From contig CALGGD010000197.1 in NCBI GenBank assembly GCA_937916185.1, positions 1-7,908 of the forward strand: a DNA stretch of 7,908 bases, read 5' to 3'. The first letter of the stretch is position 1; each line of letters opens with the position of its first letter. Origin of the DNA: an uncultured Oxalobacter sp. GTDB taxonomy: Bacteria; Pseudomonadota; Gammaproteobacteria; Burkholderiales; Burkholderiaceae_D. The notes under the pieces were generated by a model, which worked only from the letters and a program-made list of their open reading frames with translations, was not told where the DNA came from and made no database searches. Shown one piece after another: positions 1-5,704 of the stretch. The translations under genes were made by a program, and so were the position numbers.

Positions 1-468
1 GGCAAAGTGGCTGCTGCAGGGAGTGTTCTGGCAGGGGGGGTGGGCAAAGTGGGTTCTATTGCATCGACATTCGTGCCTATTGCTTCCGGCTCATCAATAC
101 CCCCAGGCGTACTAGTCTGTACGTCGGCACCAGCAACAGTTGCAACGGGCGTCGTTGCGCCTGCCAGTTCAACGATTGCGTCGGCTGTTACTGGAGCGGC
201 AGCGGTTCCTTCTGTCAGTGCGGCTGCAGCACCAGTTGCAGCAGCCAGCATGGCACCTGCCGCCGCCGTAGCATCACCAGTAGCCATGTCAGGCATTGCG
301 CCTGCGGCGGTGGCAGCAGCACCTTCAGCTGGTGTTTCTCCAATTGTCATTCCCGCATTTGGCGCAATACTTGGCCTGTTGACTCTCGGTGCGATTGGCG
401 GTGCTGTCTGTTACTGCTGTACGGTTGAGGATGGCAACGGACCGGACTGTGGAGAGTTTGGCTTCTGA
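1..468 (+). CDS. Ala/Gly-rich hydrophobic protein, 5' end outside the window
   Basis: The frame is open from the first base, so the gene is probably cut by the window edge. A GTG at 7-9 is in frame but has no visible ribosome site. About 155 codons remain, ending at TGA 466-468. The product is extremely rich in Ala, Val, Ser, Pro and Gly. A low-complexity stretch of Ala-Ala-Val-Ala/Pro-Val runs through the middle. Near the C-terminus is one clear membrane-type helix (IVIPAFGAILGLLTLGAIGG) with small-residue spacing like a glycine zipper. It is followed by a Cys cluster (CYCC) and a short acidic tail ending in GEFGF. I do not recognise the family. Its composition resembles the larger protein at 1047-1715, and both are followed by a tiny membrane-protein gene. 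A membrane-active or secreted role is inference only. Confidence 0.6.
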   Translation, partial: GKVAAAGSVLAGGVGKVGSIASTFVPIASGSSIPPGVLVCTSAPATVATGVVAPASSTIASAVTGAAAVPSVSAAAAPVAAASMAPAAAVASPVAMSGIAPAAVAAAPSAGVSPIVIPAFGAILGLLTLGAIGGAVCYCCTVEDGNGPDCGEFGF

Positions 469-475
469 CCCTTTG

Positions 476-504
476 TGATGGCAGGAAACTTATTCCTGCC
501 ATTG
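476..504 (+). terminator. Strong hairpin just after the first gene
   Basis: Eight bases after the stop codon at 468 there is a perfect 10-base-pair inverted repeat, ATGGCAGGAA (478-487) and TTCCTGCCAT (493-502), around a 5-base loop. It is placed like a terminator, but the following bases (TGTTGACTGG) are not a T-run. It may instead be a 3'-end stabilising hairpin or a weak or Rho-dependent end. Confidence 0.5.
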
Positions 505-670
505 TTGACTGGCTCCGGGGAATCCGTCGGCTTATCGGAATCAGAACTCTCTATCAGTTGGAGCGGTCAAGGCTGGCAAAGGAAGAGAGGTCTCACAAAT
601 TTGTGGAAAAGGCTGATGTCTGACCAGTGCTTCATAATCCATCCATCTGATGATTTCGAAGGAGATGAGA

Positions 671-847
671 ATGTCGATGTTCAAATGGGTGTTCTGGATT
701 CTGATTGCAATGGTCATTGCCATCATGTTTGGGTTTGTCACTGAAACCCTGATGTTTGCCGCGATTGTCTTCAGGCTGATTGTCCTATATGCGGTCATTT
801 ACTGCTGCGTCAAGATTTTCAGGCGCAGCAGGAAGGCAGCGGCATAA
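671..847 (+). CDS. 58-residue two-helix membrane protein
   Basis: The start at ATG 671 is chosen because AAGGAG at 659-664 lies six bases upstream. ATGs at 650 and 665 precede or overlap that site. The protein is almost wholly hydrophobic. A first helix covers about residues 4-21 (WVFWILIAMVIAIMFGFV), followed by a short TET turn and a second helix at about 25-45. It ends in a basic tail (KIFRRSRKAAA) that by the positive-inside rule should face the cytoplasm. No signal-peptidase site is evident. It follows the Ala/Gly-rich gene by about 200 bases. I do not recognise the family. The pairing of a large hydrophobic protein with a small membrane protein recurs at 1047-2138, so an accessory or immunity-like partner is possible but is inference. 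Confidence 0.65.
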   Translation: MSMFKWVFWILIAMVIAIMFGFVTETLMFAAIVFRLIVLYAVIYCCVKIFRRSRKAAA

Positions 848-957
848 ACCTGTTGATCATGGCTTTCCCAAAAAAGTTCCTTTCCAAATTTTATTGGTGA
901 ACCACTGCTTGGAACTGGGATCACAATACCGGACAGGTAATTGAGCAACACAGATAT

Positions 958-1037
958 CAAAGCTTTACAAGAGCCTTGATAGGAGGACAGGAGGCGGAAC
1001 AGAAATCCGCCATAACTTAACCATAGCCAACAAGGAG
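958..1037 (+). promoter_or_regulatory. 5' leader element, copy 1, with hairpin before the 222-residue gene
   Basis: This untranslated stretch begins CAAAGCTTTACAAGAG (958-973). It contains a 6-base-pair hairpin GGCGGA (993-998) / TCCGCC (1006-1011) and ends in CAAGGAG (1031-1037), the ribosome site of the gene starting at 1047. The same order of elements recurs at 1870-1940: a 16-base box with 14 of 16 identical, then a hairpin region containing GGRACA..AAATCC, then AACCAYARCCAWCAAGGAG. Conservation outside coding sequence suggests a functional RNA leader or a duplicated module boundary. No known riboswitch class is recognised. Confidence 0.45.
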
Positions 1038-1046
1038 AAACATACC

Positions 1047-1715
1047 ATGGCAGATACAGCATTTTTCGATGACAGTTTCAACCCTAGTGATGCAGAAAAG
1101 GCATTCGCACTCAAAGAACTCGGGAGAGCCATCCGACGGGCTTTGAAACGTATCCAACGAAGGGGCAAGGTCGGTACAGAACGGCTCAACAGGTTCCTGA
1201 AGAAACATGGGGAGGTCATCGTCCATGAGTTCAAGACGGCAGAAGGGTTCTCTTTTCTCCTGATTTCAACCGGTGTTGGTCTGTTTGTCGCCAGCTTGAC
1301 CTACAACATTGTCGTGGCAGTCGCAGTGTGTCAGACCATTGCCACACTGACGGCAGCAGCAGCGGGGTTCATCACAGGACTGATCGGCATGGGAGCAGGT
1401 GTCGTCCTGAGTGCATTGGCAGGCATCAGTGCCATCGGTATTGTCCCAATCGGAGTGGGTGTTGCCGGTGCAAAGTTCCTTGCGGCATTGGGCGGTATTG
1501 CAGGATGGTTTGCCGGTGTCATGGCTGCATTGGGACTTGGTGCCAAGATGACCGTCGGCGCAAAGATCGGTGCGGTTGCGATGGCGGCGGTTGGTTTGAC
1601 GGCAACACCGGCAATTGCTCCTGTGGCAGCTGTCGGAGTAGGGCTGGTGACAGCCGGTGCTGTTCTCTGGGGGCTTAAGAAGTTCTCGAAAAAGAACCGG
1701 GACAAGGATCAGTAA
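1047..1715 (+). CDS. 222-residue Gly/Ala-rich multi-helix membrane protein
   Basis: The start at ATG 1047 has AAGGAG at 1032-1037, nine bases upstream. Residues 1-66 are soluble and strongly basic, with an amphipathic helical look around 17-54 (LGRAIRRALKRIQRRG, then RLNRFLKKH). From residue 68 to about 209 the chain is a series of hydrophobic helices made largely of Gly, Ala, Val and Ile with many GxxxG/GxxxA spacings (GLIGMGAGVV, GIVPIGVGVAGAKF). I count roughly five to seven segments. It ends in a basic tail, KKFSKKNRDKDQ. There is no N-terminal signal peptide. The pattern recalls glycine-zipper membrane or pore-type proteins in general, but I recognise no named family. It sits between two tiny membrane-protein genes and shares composition with the protein ending at 468. 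The function is unknown. Confidence 0.75.
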   Translation: MADTAFFDDSFNPSDAEKAFALKELGRAIRRALKRIQRRGKVGTERLNRFLKKHGEVIVHEFKTAEGFSFLLISTGVGLFVASLTYNIVVAVAVCQTIATLTAAAAGFITGLIGMGAGVVLSALAGISAIGIVPIGVGVAGAKFLAALGGIAGWFAGVMAALGLGAKMTVGAKIGAVAMAAVGLTATPAIAPVAAVGVGLVTAGAVLWGLKKFSKKNRDKDQ

Positions 1716-1728
1716 CCGTAGCGGTGGT

Positions 1729-1747
1729 TGGACAGCAATGCTGTCCA
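1729..1747 (+). terminator. Hairpin after the 222-residue gene
   Basis: Thirteen bases after the stop codon an 8-base-pair stem, TGGACAGC (1729-1736) / GCTGTCCA (1740-1747), closes a 3-base loop (AAT). It is not followed by a T-run (CAACAAACG follows), so intrinsic termination is uncertain. The position mirrors the hairpin after the first gene at 476-504. Confidence 0.45.
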
Positions 1748-1803
1748 CAACAAACGCCAGCTGATGCACTGCCATCACGAACTGGACATTTGATACGCAG
1801 GAA

Positions 1804-1832
1804 TTGACCCATCTCCAGATTTACAACATAAG
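1804..1832 (+). promoter_or_regulatory. Candidate sigma-70 promoter
   Basis: TTGACC (1804-1809) matches five of six -35 consensus bases. It is separated by exactly 17 bases from CATAAG (1827-1832), which matches four of six -10 bases. Transcription from here would run through the second copy of the leader element into the 43-residue gene at 2007. The prediction rests only on these hexamers and their spacing. Confidence 0.35.
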
Positions 1833-1869
1833 ACAGCAAGAAAGCGGCATCTGAAAAGATAGGCTTGAC

Positions 1870-1940
1870 CAAAACCTTACAAGAGAAACTGGCAACGGGA
1901 CAAAATCCCCGGACCGTGAACAACCACAACCATCAAGGAG
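1870..1940 (+). promoter_or_regulatory. 5' leader element, copy 2
   Basis: CAAAACCTTACAAGAG (1870-1885) matches the copy at 958 in 14 of 16 bases. It is followed by GGGA (1897-1900) / TCCC (1906-1909), a smaller version of the hairpin, and by CAAGGAG (1934-1940). Unlike copy 1, no ATG lies at the expected distance. The next bases give a quick stop, plus an ATATCA (1948-1953) / TGATAT (1962-1967) dyad. The copy may therefore be a relic of a duplicated gene start. It may also act as an untranslated leader for the gene at 2007, which has its own ribosome site. Confidence 0.4.
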
Positions 1941-2006
1941 TCACGGTATATCAGAACGGGGTGATATGGAAATATTGTCTGACGTTTTGAACACAAGGGA
2001 GGGTAT

Positions 2007-2138
2007 ATGTACGCTGTGATGTTTGCTATGAACAGGATACTGATGCTGTTGTTTATCTGGGCATTGCTCACCCTGCTGTACATATACCGTTCCGCAGCAT
2101 ATATGCGCCTTCAGGTGAATGATAAGGGAAGGCTGTAA
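2007..2138 (+). CDS. 43-residue membrane protein
   Basis: ATG 2007 is preceded by a purine-rich ribosome site (AAGGGAGG, ending at 2003) four bases upstream, and the frame closes at TAA 2136-2138. The product has a single hydrophobic helix at about residues 10-28 (ILMLLFIWALLTLLYIYRS) and a short polar tail ending NDKGRL. It follows the 222-residue gene, just as the 58-residue membrane gene follows the Ala/Gly-rich gene. A 17-codon ORF at 1966-2019 overlaps its start in another frame and could be a leader peptide, but nothing else supports that. No family is recognised. The gene is short, so it is supported mainly by the ribosome site and the hydrophobic composition. Confidence 0.5.
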   Translation: MYAVMFAMNRILMLLFIWALLTLLYIYRSAAYMRLQVNDKGRL

Positions 2139-2304
2139 AGGTTGCCTGTAATCTGCTGGTGGGCTTTGCTGGCCGTCTAAGGGTTGGGTGGCATTGGGTC
2201 TATGAGGCCTTCCTGCTTTTCAGAGGAATGGTATGTATTGGGTTCTCTGCTGTACTGCAAGGCAGGGATAAGGAAAACTGGACAATTTGGATAAGGAGAT
2301 TGGT

Positions 2305-2748
2305 ATGTCTGCCTGCATCTATAAAGCTGAACTTGACTCTCTGTATCATGAACTGGAACGCATCAAGGACGCACTCAATGATGCCTATGCGGAGAAAAAT
2401 GCGGCTTATGGCAGGGTGAAACGCGCCAAATCGGATATTGAATCTTGGTATAGCCGGTCTAGGGGGACGTTCTTTTTTTGGTGTAATGGTGGTCGGAAAT
2501 TGCCAAGACATGCCCTGTTCGGTCAGAGTTTCGGTGATCTGAAAGGTTACAAGGAAGACAGGGGTAATGCCGTCTGCGATATCAGGTATTGGTCAAACAG
2601 GATATCCAGTCTGAAAGCCTCAAGGGCTGAAGTTGGCAAGAAAATCGGTCATGTCAAGGCTGCCCGGCAGATGATGTTTGACCGTAAGCGTGAAGAATAC
2701 CTTCTCAGGAAACAAAAGAACCGCCCATCTGCTGGATGTCGTCCATGA
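2305..2748 (+). CDS. 147-residue coiled-coil hypothetical protein
   Basis: ATG 2305 is chosen because AAGGAG (2293-2298) lies six bases upstream. The in-frame TTG at 2287 precedes that site. The protein is charged and mostly helical. A heptad-like segment at about residues 5-48 (ELDSLYHELERIKDALNDAY, continuing to KRAKSDIES) and another at about 96-138 (rich in K, R, S and A) flank a middle region with aromatic and Gly residues around 54-75 (GTFFFWCNGG). The two helical arms could fold back on each other. There is no signal peptide or membrane helix. It is the last + strand gene of the cluster, about 166 bases after the 43-residue gene, and may or may not belong to the same unit. No family is recognised. 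Confidence 0.65.
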   Translation: MSACIYKAELDSLYHELERIKDALNDAYAEKNAAYGRVKRAKSDIESWYSRSRGTFFFWCNGGRKLPRHALFGQSFGDLKGYKEDRGNAVCDIRYWSNRISSLKASRAEVGKKIGHVKAARQMMFDRKREEYLLRKQKNRPSAGCRP

Positions 2749-2829
2749 CAGCTCCAGACCAGGCAGGATAGGGGGAGTCCTTTCTTGGAATAGATATGCA
2801 TCCGGAAAAAAGCTTTCCTGCGGAGGCTT

Positions 2830-3054
2830 TCAGTCAGAAGAGAAAATACGTTTTATCAATGCCCATAATATACTAAGGACAAAAGTTGATAAAACACAAT
2901 AAATAAGTGGTACAAAATTGATTGTCCTGAAGCTTATCAGCAGTATCAGGCCTATCGTTACAGGTTCTCCCAAAACCGCCCATTTGGATCGCCATCTCAA
3001 CATGGATAAAAACATTATCCATAACACAACAATCGTTACAGTTACAAGCATCAT
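2830..3054 (-). CDS. 74-residue membrane protein
   Basis: It is read leftwards from ATG at 3054-3052, with AGGA about eight bases upstream on that strand. The product is hydrophobic throughout. One helix covers about residues 2-19 (MLVTVTIVVLWIMFLSML), followed by a basic stretch (RWRSKW). A second runs at about 32-41 and a third at 47-68 (ending SILWALIKRIFSSD). There is no signal-peptide cleavage site. It lies 92 bases downstream of the other leftward gene (3147-3353) and could share its transcript. It converges with the coiled-coil gene at 2748. Composition and ribosome site support it, but no family is recognised. Confidence 0.5.
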   Translation of the reverse strand: MMLVTVTIVVLWIMFLSMLRWRSKWAVLGEPVTIGLILLISFRTINFVPLIYCVLSTFVLSILWALIKRIFSSD

Positions 3055-3146
3055 AATGATTTTCCTGTTTTAAAGAAATGCATCAATGCAGGGAATCCGG
3101 AACAGTACACCAACAAATCAATCAAAATTTCTATCTGGTTTCTACA

Positions 3147-3353
3147 TCAATGAAACAAGAATTTTTCTGCTAAAGCCTCTCTTTTGGCGTTCAGGATATC
3201 ACGGAGTTCGAAGAAGATTTCATACGTGGATTTCCCCTCTTTTTTACGTGATTCAATGATAGAGGAGCTTCCGAATTGGCAGAAATAGAAGCCCCAGAGC
3301 CTCAGGTAAATATTCAAGATTTCTGTCATGATTCTGTTGTATATCGGTTTCAT
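3147..3353 (-). CDS. 68-residue hypothetical protein
   Basis: It is read leftwards from ATG at 3353-3351. The bases just upstream on that strand, AAGGAAGGAAAGA, give a strong purine-rich ribosome site at good spacing, which is the main reason to accept this short gene. The product has an aromatic-rich N-terminal half (YLRLWGFYFCQFGSS) and a charged helical C-terminal half (EIFFELRDILNAKREALAEK). There is no clear membrane helix or motif. It is probably the first gene of a leftward pair with the 74-residue membrane protein. Function unknown. Confidence 0.5.
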   Translation of the reverse strand: MKPIYNRIMTEILNIYLRLWGFYFCQFGSSSIIESRKKEGKSTYEIFFELRDILNAKREALAEKFLFH

Positions 3354-3720
3354 TCTTTCCTTCCTTTTTAAAATCCATCATTCATCTGAAATCAAGGAAA
3401 ATTCTAAGCGGAAGACGTTATAGGAACTGCTGTGGGCAAATTTGTCCTGATTCATTTCTGCTCAAGACACATTATGGACTGCTGCAATTAATCCTGTGTC
3501 TGTATGATTATCTTTACAGATCAGCTGGGATGAATATCGTCAATCCTCTTTTTCCATCTTGATACATTCTCTTGGCATATAAAAAAGGATTGAATGTTTC
3601 TTAGAAAACGTCAGATTCCGCCAAATTTTACCGGGTAAAAAAGCCAGGATTCCTCGGTTAGACTGGTTTCCAGCATCAAGGTTGTCGAGAAAATCATCTG
3701 AATAAGGAAAGGAGACAGTC
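3354..3720. other. Gene-free stretch between divergent genes
   Basis: These 367 bases separate the leftward gene starting at 3353 from the rightward gene starting at 3721, so promoters for both should lie here. The sequence is AT-richer than its surroundings. TATAAC (3418-3423, - strand) and TATAAA (near 3580, + strand) could be -10 boxes, but neither has a convincing -35 at 16-18 bases. A 60-codon antisense frame (3540-3722, - strand) lacks a good ribosome site and is not called. I see no RNA gene or repeat. Confidence 0.5.
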
Positions 3721-4005
3721 ATGGACTATACCTGTCATTGCGAGACCCGGGCAAACCAGCGCGGTATCAAGAAAGAGGTTCTGGAATTGGTTGATGAACT
3801 GGGGGCTGATTTTGGGGACAAAATCGTTTTGAACCGTAAGAACTGCCGTCAGTACGCCGAAGCATTGAGCGGCTTCATCCGGTTGATAGACAGAATCAGC
3901 AAGGATGGTGGCAGCCTTGAGATCAGTGCTGACAGGGCATTCCTGAATGCTTATCGGCATACTGAAGAAGGGGGTATGCGGTATTTGGGGCAGATCAGGA
4001 TTTGA
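3721..4005 (+). CDS. 94-residue protein with an RxxQRGI motif, possibly DUF4258-like
   Basis: ATG 3721 follows AAGGAG (about 3708-3713) by seven bases. The N-terminus contains CETRANQRGI (residues 7-16), then a helix (KKEVLELVDELGADFGDKI), then a basic segment. The order of a polar residue, RxxQRGI, a helix ending in Gly, and a following beta-rich region resembles small DUF4258-type proteins, some of which sit in toxin-antitoxin-like loci. The usual C-terminal strand and Tyr/Arg part is only loosely matched here (AFLNAYRH, residues 79-86). It is followed 28 bases later by a second small gene with the same style of ribosome site, so the two probably form one transcript. The family call is from memory and tentative, and the toxin idea is inference. 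Confidence 0.6.
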   Translation: MDYTCHCETRANQRGIKKEVLELVDELGADFGDKIVLNRKNCRQYAEALSGFIRLIDRISKDGGSLEISADRAFLNAYRHTEEGGMRYLGQIRI

Positions 4006-4033
4006 TGTTGACTGATAAAGGAAAGGATTGACA

Positions 4034-4357
4034 ATGAGGGAACAGAGCCATCTCCAGAAAAAACTGCCACGTGACTCGATATCGAAAATCCTGTTGGGCA
4101 GCTTATATGTTTATGGTTATCGGGAAGGTGAAATGCTGTCGTTGACTGCTGAAGAATGCCGGAATCTGAAGACCATGGTTGAAAGGCTTAGGCGTCTCTT
4201 TAATGAAATGGAAGAAAAGGGGGGATATGTCCTTGTCAAGGAAAAGACTCAAGACATTGCAATCACAACATACCGCTTAGACAGCTTTTCTCGAAAGAAA
4301 AGCCTTTCAAAAAAGGAGCGTCTGATAGAAAGGCTTCTTGCAATTCAGGGCTGTTAA
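4034..4357 (+). CDS. 107-residue charged hypothetical protein
   Basis: ATG 4034 has GGAAAGGA at 4020-4027, six bases upstream. The in-frame TTG at 4028 touches that site and is a worse start. The protein is soluble and highly charged. A predicted helix at about residues 37-62 (AEECRNLKTMVERLRRLFNE) and a basic C-terminal part (SRKKSLSKKERLIERLL) stand out. It probably forms a two-gene unit with 3721-4005 and ends before the terminator at 4425-4460. I recognise no family. A DNA-binding or antitoxin-like partner role is possible but is not shown by any motif. Confidence 0.6.
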   Translation: MREQSHLQKKLPRDSISKILLGSLYVYGYREGEMLSLTAEECRNLKTMVERLRRLFNEMEEKGGYVLVKEKTQDIAITTYRLDSFSRKKSLSKKERLIERLLAIQGC

Positions 4358-4424
4358 TCCTTTTCGTCCGATTCTGTATATGGATTTGAATGGGTAATCA
4401 GACTCACTCAGAAAACAAAAAACC

Positions 4425-4460
4425 AACGCATCCCTTGTTTATATAGGTATGCGTTTTTTT
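4425..4460 (+). terminator. Intrinsic terminator after the two-gene unit
   Basis: AACGCAT (4425-4431) pairs with ATGCGTT (4449-4455) and runs into TTTTTTT (4454-4460). A-rich sequence on the left side (AAAACAAAAAA) means it could also act on leftward transcripts leaving the CRISPR array, a shared bidirectional terminator. It fits the end of the + strand gene at 4357. Confidence 0.75.
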
Positions 4461-4502
4461 ATGCCTTTTTCCCGCAGGAAACACTGCTCAGCAGGATAGG
4501 AC

Positions 4503-4818
4503 TTAGAAATCCCTTTCAATTCAGGGCTAATTCCAAACGATTCAATCGTCCAGAAGTTCGTCAGCAAAGTTATGTCTCAATCCCTTTCAATTCAGGGCTA
4601 ATTCCAAACAACTAATAAAAGAAATTTCAGAATGGTTCTATAGTCTCAATCCCTTTCAATTCAGGGCTAATTCCAAACTAATGATAAGATCATTTGTCAT
4701 GCATCATATAGGTCTCAATCCCTTTCAATTCAGGGCTAATTCCAAACCCGAAAAGAATTTTAGAAAATTCATACAGGTATTAGTCTCAATCCCTTTCAAT
4801 TCAGGGCTAATTCCAAAC
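4503..4818 (-). CRISPR. CRISPR array: five 36-base repeats, four spacers
   Basis: Repeats lie at 4503-4538, 4574-4609, 4643-4678, 4712-4747 and 4783-4818. Spacers lie at 4539-4573 (35), 4610-4642 (33), 4679-4711 (33) and 4748-4782 (35). Repeats two to five are identical. On the - strand the repeat begins GTTTGGAATTAGCCC and ends AAAGGGATTGAGAC, with a CCCT/AGGG stem and an 8-base loop. Three facts support transcription leftwards. The ATTGAGAC end resembles the ATTGAAAC crRNA handle of type III and some type I systems. The 4503 repeat is degenerate exactly at that end, as expected of the oldest, leader-distal repeat. cas1-cas2 and a leader-like stretch lie on the right. Spacers are conspicuously AT-rich. 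Subtype is not decided, since no effector genes are visible. Confidence 0.97.
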
Positions 4819-5102
4819 GTTTTATCCTCTTTAATACATGCTTCAACCTGCTGCCCAAATGCTTGCATAGGCATTTTAGCATGGGTTGGATACATCTCTG
4901 CCAACTGATTCAATAAAGCAGGAACTGCTTCTGGATTAGCTGCATTAAATGCAAACTTCCAAAACATCTTGCCTTGTTCATTGCGCTGACGCTGTTCAGC
5001 ATTAAATTGCTTGATAGCATCAACGAACCGTTGAAACCGAGAACGGCTTTCGATGACTTCTTTATCGGAAGATTTTGGATCATATTTAGTAAATTCTTTC
5101 AT
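4725..5102 (-). CDS. Truncated small protein gene running into the CRISPR repeat
   Basis: It is read leftwards. ATG at 5102-5100 is preferred because GGAG (5109-5112 on that strand) lies six bases upstream. An in-frame ATG at 5141 has no ribosome site. About 94 residues are encoded before position 4819. They are charged and helical, with a Gln/Asn/Arg-rich segment (FNAEQRQRNEQGKMFWKF) and a later helix (ALLNQLAEMYPTHAKM). There is no signal peptide or membrane helix. The frame then continues without a stop through repeat 4783-4818, a spacer and half of repeat 4712-4747, adding about 30 residues that are only translated CRISPR sequence (for example GISPELKGIET). The natural 3' end is therefore missing. 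The gene is the last of three on the AT-rich block. No family is recognised. Confidence 0.55.
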   Translation of the reverse strand: MKEFTKYDPKSSDKEVIESRSRFQRFVDAIKQFNAEQRQRNEQGKMFWKFAFNAANPEAVPALLNQLAEMYPTHAKMPMQAFGQQVEACIKEDKTFGISPELKGIETNTCMNFLKFFSGLELALN

Positions 5103-5164
5103 TTTGGTCTCCATTAGATTAGTTAGGGTTGTTTCTTTCATATAAGACGGTTGAAATAGCGCAG

Positions 5165-5374
5165 TTACGCCCTAATAAATTTATCCATATACCAAAGATG
5201 AAACTGCAAGATTTCTTGGGCAAATGCTCCACCCAAAATTTCTTTTGCTTCATCTTCAGTATAACCATGTTCTTGAATGATTTTAGCACCTTTTGTAAGC
5301 CCAAACCACAGACCCCATACAGTGTAAATTACAAAAAGCACTGCTGAAAAGAATGTGTTATTTAATTTCTTCAT
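5165..5374 (-). CDS. 69-residue single-helix membrane protein
   Basis: It is read leftwards from ATG at 5374-5372, three bases after the stop codon of the upstream gene, so translation is probably coupled. The ribosome site is weak. Residues 2-7 are basic and polar. A membrane helix covers about 8-27 (FFSAVLFVIYTVWGLWFGLT). The rest is a soluble, partly acidic region (KIIQEHGYTEDEAKEILGG) followed by an aromatic helix (ILQFHLWYMDKFIRA). With no obvious signal-peptidase site it looks like a membrane-anchored small protein. Codon and base use is AT-rich like its neighbours in the block. No family is recognised. A phage or plasmid origin is inferred from context. Confidence 0.55.
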   Translation of the reverse strand: MKKLNNTFFSAVLFVIYTVWGLWFGLTKGAKIIQEHGYTEDEAKEILGGAFAQEILQFHLWYMDKFIRA

Positions 5375-5377
5375 GAT

Positions 5378-5704
5378 TTATAAAATTTCCAAAATAAATT
5401 TATAAGAAAGTTCTTTCAATCTACAAATATCTGTAGATTTTTCTCCAGAACTTATAATTAAGTATTGACCAGATTCAATAGAAAAATTCAATTGAATAAC
5501 TGTTTCATTTTTTAATAAAAATTCCACTCTTAAATAGTTATTAGATAATGCAGTTTTTATTGAAGCATCTGGATAAACAGAAAGTATAGCTAGCTTTAGC
5601 TCACTGAATGTATAATCATTGGGATGATAAATAGCATCTGTAAGTATATAAGCTAATTCTTTTTTCGTTAATTGTTTAATTTGTAATGAAATAAGACGTT
5701 TCAT
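5378..5704 (-). CDS. 108-residue hypothetical protein, first gene after the leader-side repeat
   Basis: It is read leftwards from ATG at 5704-5702 with AAGGAG (5713-5718 on that strand) eight bases upstream. Only 16 bases separate the start codon from the CRISPR repeat at 5721-5756. There is no room for its own promoter inside the block, so transcription would have to come through the repeat from the CRISPR leader. The product has a helical N-terminal half (LTKKELAYILTDAIYHPND and SELKLAILSVYP) and a beta-rich C-terminal half (LRVEFLLKNETVIQLNFSIE, then GQYLIISSGEKS). It is soluble and lacks Cys except near the end. I do not recognise it. Confidence 0.6.
   Translation of the reverse strand: MKRLISLQIKQLTKKELAYILTDAIYHPNDYTFSELKLAILSVYPDASIKTALSNNYLRVEFLLKNETVIQLNFSIESGQYLIISSGEKSTDICRLKELSYKFILEIL

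Noticed and set aside
475..744. + strand ORF of 89 codons after the first gene
   Set aside because: It covers a strong hairpin and overlaps the better supported 58-residue membrane gene. It has no ribosome site and an ordinary out-of-frame composition.
1266..1778. - strand ORF of 170 codons opposite the 222-residue gene
   Set aside because: It is a Cys/His/Thr-rich antisense shadow of a Gly/Ala-rich gene with a clear ribosome site on the + strand.
1966..2019. 17-codon ORF overlapping the start of the 43-residue gene
   Set aside because: It could be a leader peptide, but it has only a weak G-run upstream and no distinctive codon pattern, so it is not called.
2159..2419. + strand ORF of 86 codons
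   Set aside because: It overlaps the coiled-coil gene in another frame and has no ribosome site. Its Trp-rich composition looks random.
3540..3722. - strand ORF of 60 codons upstream of the 94-residue gene
   Set aside because: It has only a weak AGGT upstream, and its start overlaps the start of the + strand gene. It is probably chance.
4503..4538. Treating the left-most repeat as the leader end
   Set aside because: Its degenerate end, the ATTGAGAC handle on the - strand and the position of cas1-cas2 and the leader all place the leader on the right.
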